Assembly (NCBI RefSeq): GCF_000226115.1
Contig: NC_016457.1
Coordinates: forward strand, 8,928,001-8,992,000
Reading direction: 5' to 3'
DNA length: 64,000 bases
Source of the DNA: Thermothielavioides terrestris NRRL 8126
Taxonomy: Eukaryota; Ascomycota; Sordariomycetes; Sordariales; Chaetomiaceae
In this document: piece after piece, positions 63,170 through 64,000 of the stretch
Numbering within the stretch: the first letter of the stretch is position 1
Layout of the letters: each line of letters opens with the position of its first letter
Notes under the pieces: generated by a model
The model's input: the letters and a program-made list of their open reading frames with translations, nothing else
What the model was told of the DNA's origin: nothing
Databases searched by the model: none
Made by a program: the position numbers and the translations under genes

Positions 63170-63801
63170 GAGTGGCAGGTCGGGTGTCAATTGAAAGAAT
63201 GCTGGACGTTTTGTGGGAACTCGGAGATGGGGGAGGTTTTTGCAGCGGCGTCTGGAACAGCAAGGCTGGCGGCCTGTGCTTGGGCCCTGAGATGCGGGTG
63301 TGCGTGTGTGTGGAATGAGCCGGTACGACGAGGCGCCGGTTTGGACGGAGTAAAGTCGTGTTGGATGGTTCGTTTGTTAGCGCGTCTGCCAAGCAAACAA
63401 CCCCTGTGTTCACTGAGGTTGCAGTGACTTTCAGTACCCAGTAGTTATCCGTAATTTATCCATTTCTTGATTCCCTGGTACCTACACTAGGTACAGTACC
63501 TGATTTTTGCTTGGCTTGCTCACTTGCCATAACATCAGGGCAAAACAAGCCTTTACAGTACAGTTCCCATACGCTGGATTTAGGTGTGACAATAAATACG
63601 CATTTCGAGCCAATACTGAGCCCAATGTGTGGCACCATGTGTCACGCCGTTACCCAGCGCTTACAGCATTTACTGAATGCCCCATTATCAGATAGGTACC
63701 AACTCCGTGGGGCAATTTTCATCCAAGCGCGCACCGTCACTGCAAGAGACGCCTTGCAACTGCCACCACTCACCCACGGGGACACAAACCAAACCAACTG
63801 C
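63170..63801. promoter_or_regulatory. Divergent upstream region between iec3 and the Myg1-like gene
   Basis: 632 bases hold the two promoters. A cluster of GGTACCTAC, AGGTAC and AGTACC words lies at 63,476-63,500. No gene. Confidence 0.5.
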
Positions 63802-64000
63802 ATGATCCGCTCGCTCGCCCTGAAGATGGCCGAAAACGCTGCGAAACGCCTCAAGACCGGCAGCGGCATAGTCACTATCGGCACGCACAATGGCCACTTC
63901 CACGCCGACGAGGCGCTGGCAGTCTACATGTTGCGGACCCATATCCCGGCCTACTCGGGCGCGAGGCTCGTGCGGACGCGGGACCCCAAGCTTCTGGACG
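63802..64000 (+). CDS. MYG1: Myg1-type exonuclease (UPF0160), 5' part, cut by window end
   Basis: Partial: 66 codons are visible before the window stops. The start [18 protein letters not shown] could act as a short mitochondrial presequence, with a second Met at residue 9. The hallmark [18 protein letters not shown] follows, which is the metal-binding His/Asp motif of the Myg1/UPF0160 family, here with Asn-Gly-His where many members have Ser-Gly-Thr. Family members are DHH-like 3'-5' RNA exonucleases acting in nucleus and mitochondria. The rest of the gene is outside the window. Confidence 0.85.
   Translation, partial: MIRSLALKMAENAAKRLKTGSGIVTIGTHNGHFHADEALAVYMLRTHIPAYSGARLVRTRDPKLLD

Noticed and set aside
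17100..64000. tRNA genes or CRISPR arrays
   Set aside because: I looked for B-box-like GGTTCGA words and regularly spaced repeats and found none that could fold or repeat properly; CRISPR is not expected in a fungus.

Overview
The window is nuclear DNA of a filamentous ascomycete, most likely a Sordariomycete close to the Sordariales/Chaetomiaceae. Genes are GC-rich and split by 55-140 base GT-AG introns, often with a CTAAC-like branch site (one intron is about 436 bases). The proteins are typical Pezizomycotina orthologues. A 17-kb AT-rich block carries the mark of repeat-induced point mutation (RIP). The genus cannot be fixed from the sequence alone.

Layout. Bases 1 to about 17,000 are a transposon graveyard in which CA/TG dinucleotides are almost absent, TA is in excess and CG is kept. 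I could read, through many stops, a Ty3/gypsy element on the minus strand (protease, reverse transcriptase, RNase H, integrase; about 600-3,900), the integrase tail and chromodomain of a second gypsy element on the plus strand (about 7,850-8,480), a Tad-like LINE on the minus strand (endonuclease and reverse transcriptase, about 12,240-15,780), and two plus-strand LINE 3' ends finishing in TAA-repeat tails. One tail is a perfect repeat of about 400 bases. From about 17.1 kb the composition switches sharply to ordinary gene-bearing DNA.

The gene-bearing part (17.2-64 kb) holds 15 gene models, one cut by the window end: a hotdog thioesterase, a Pus9/Rib2-type pseudouridine synthase, a bZIP-like regulator, an MFS transporter, a ureidoglycolate lyase, a 2,450-residue DNMT5-type cytosine methyltransferase fused to a RING/SNF2 ATPase, a 2H phosphoesterase, a Bud2-like RasGAP, a Cyp40 cyclophilin, D-aminoacyl-tRNA deacylase, Not3/Not5, a C2H2 zinc-finger protein, NADP-isocitrate dehydrogenase, the INO80 subunit Iec3 and the start of a Myg1-type exonuclease. 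Splice sites were chosen by eye; in every complete model the exons sum to a whole number of codons. A 145-bp MITE-like element with long inverted repeats and a TA target duplication lies in the 3.8-kb gap before the MFS gene.

The genes are mostly unrelated housekeeping loci and do not form a metabolic cluster. The main biological theme is genome defence and chromatin: a RIP-mutated repeat block on the left, and a catalytically complete DNMT5-type enzyme about 14 kb from its edge. DNMT5 proteins in other fungi are ATP-dependent maintenance methyltransferases.
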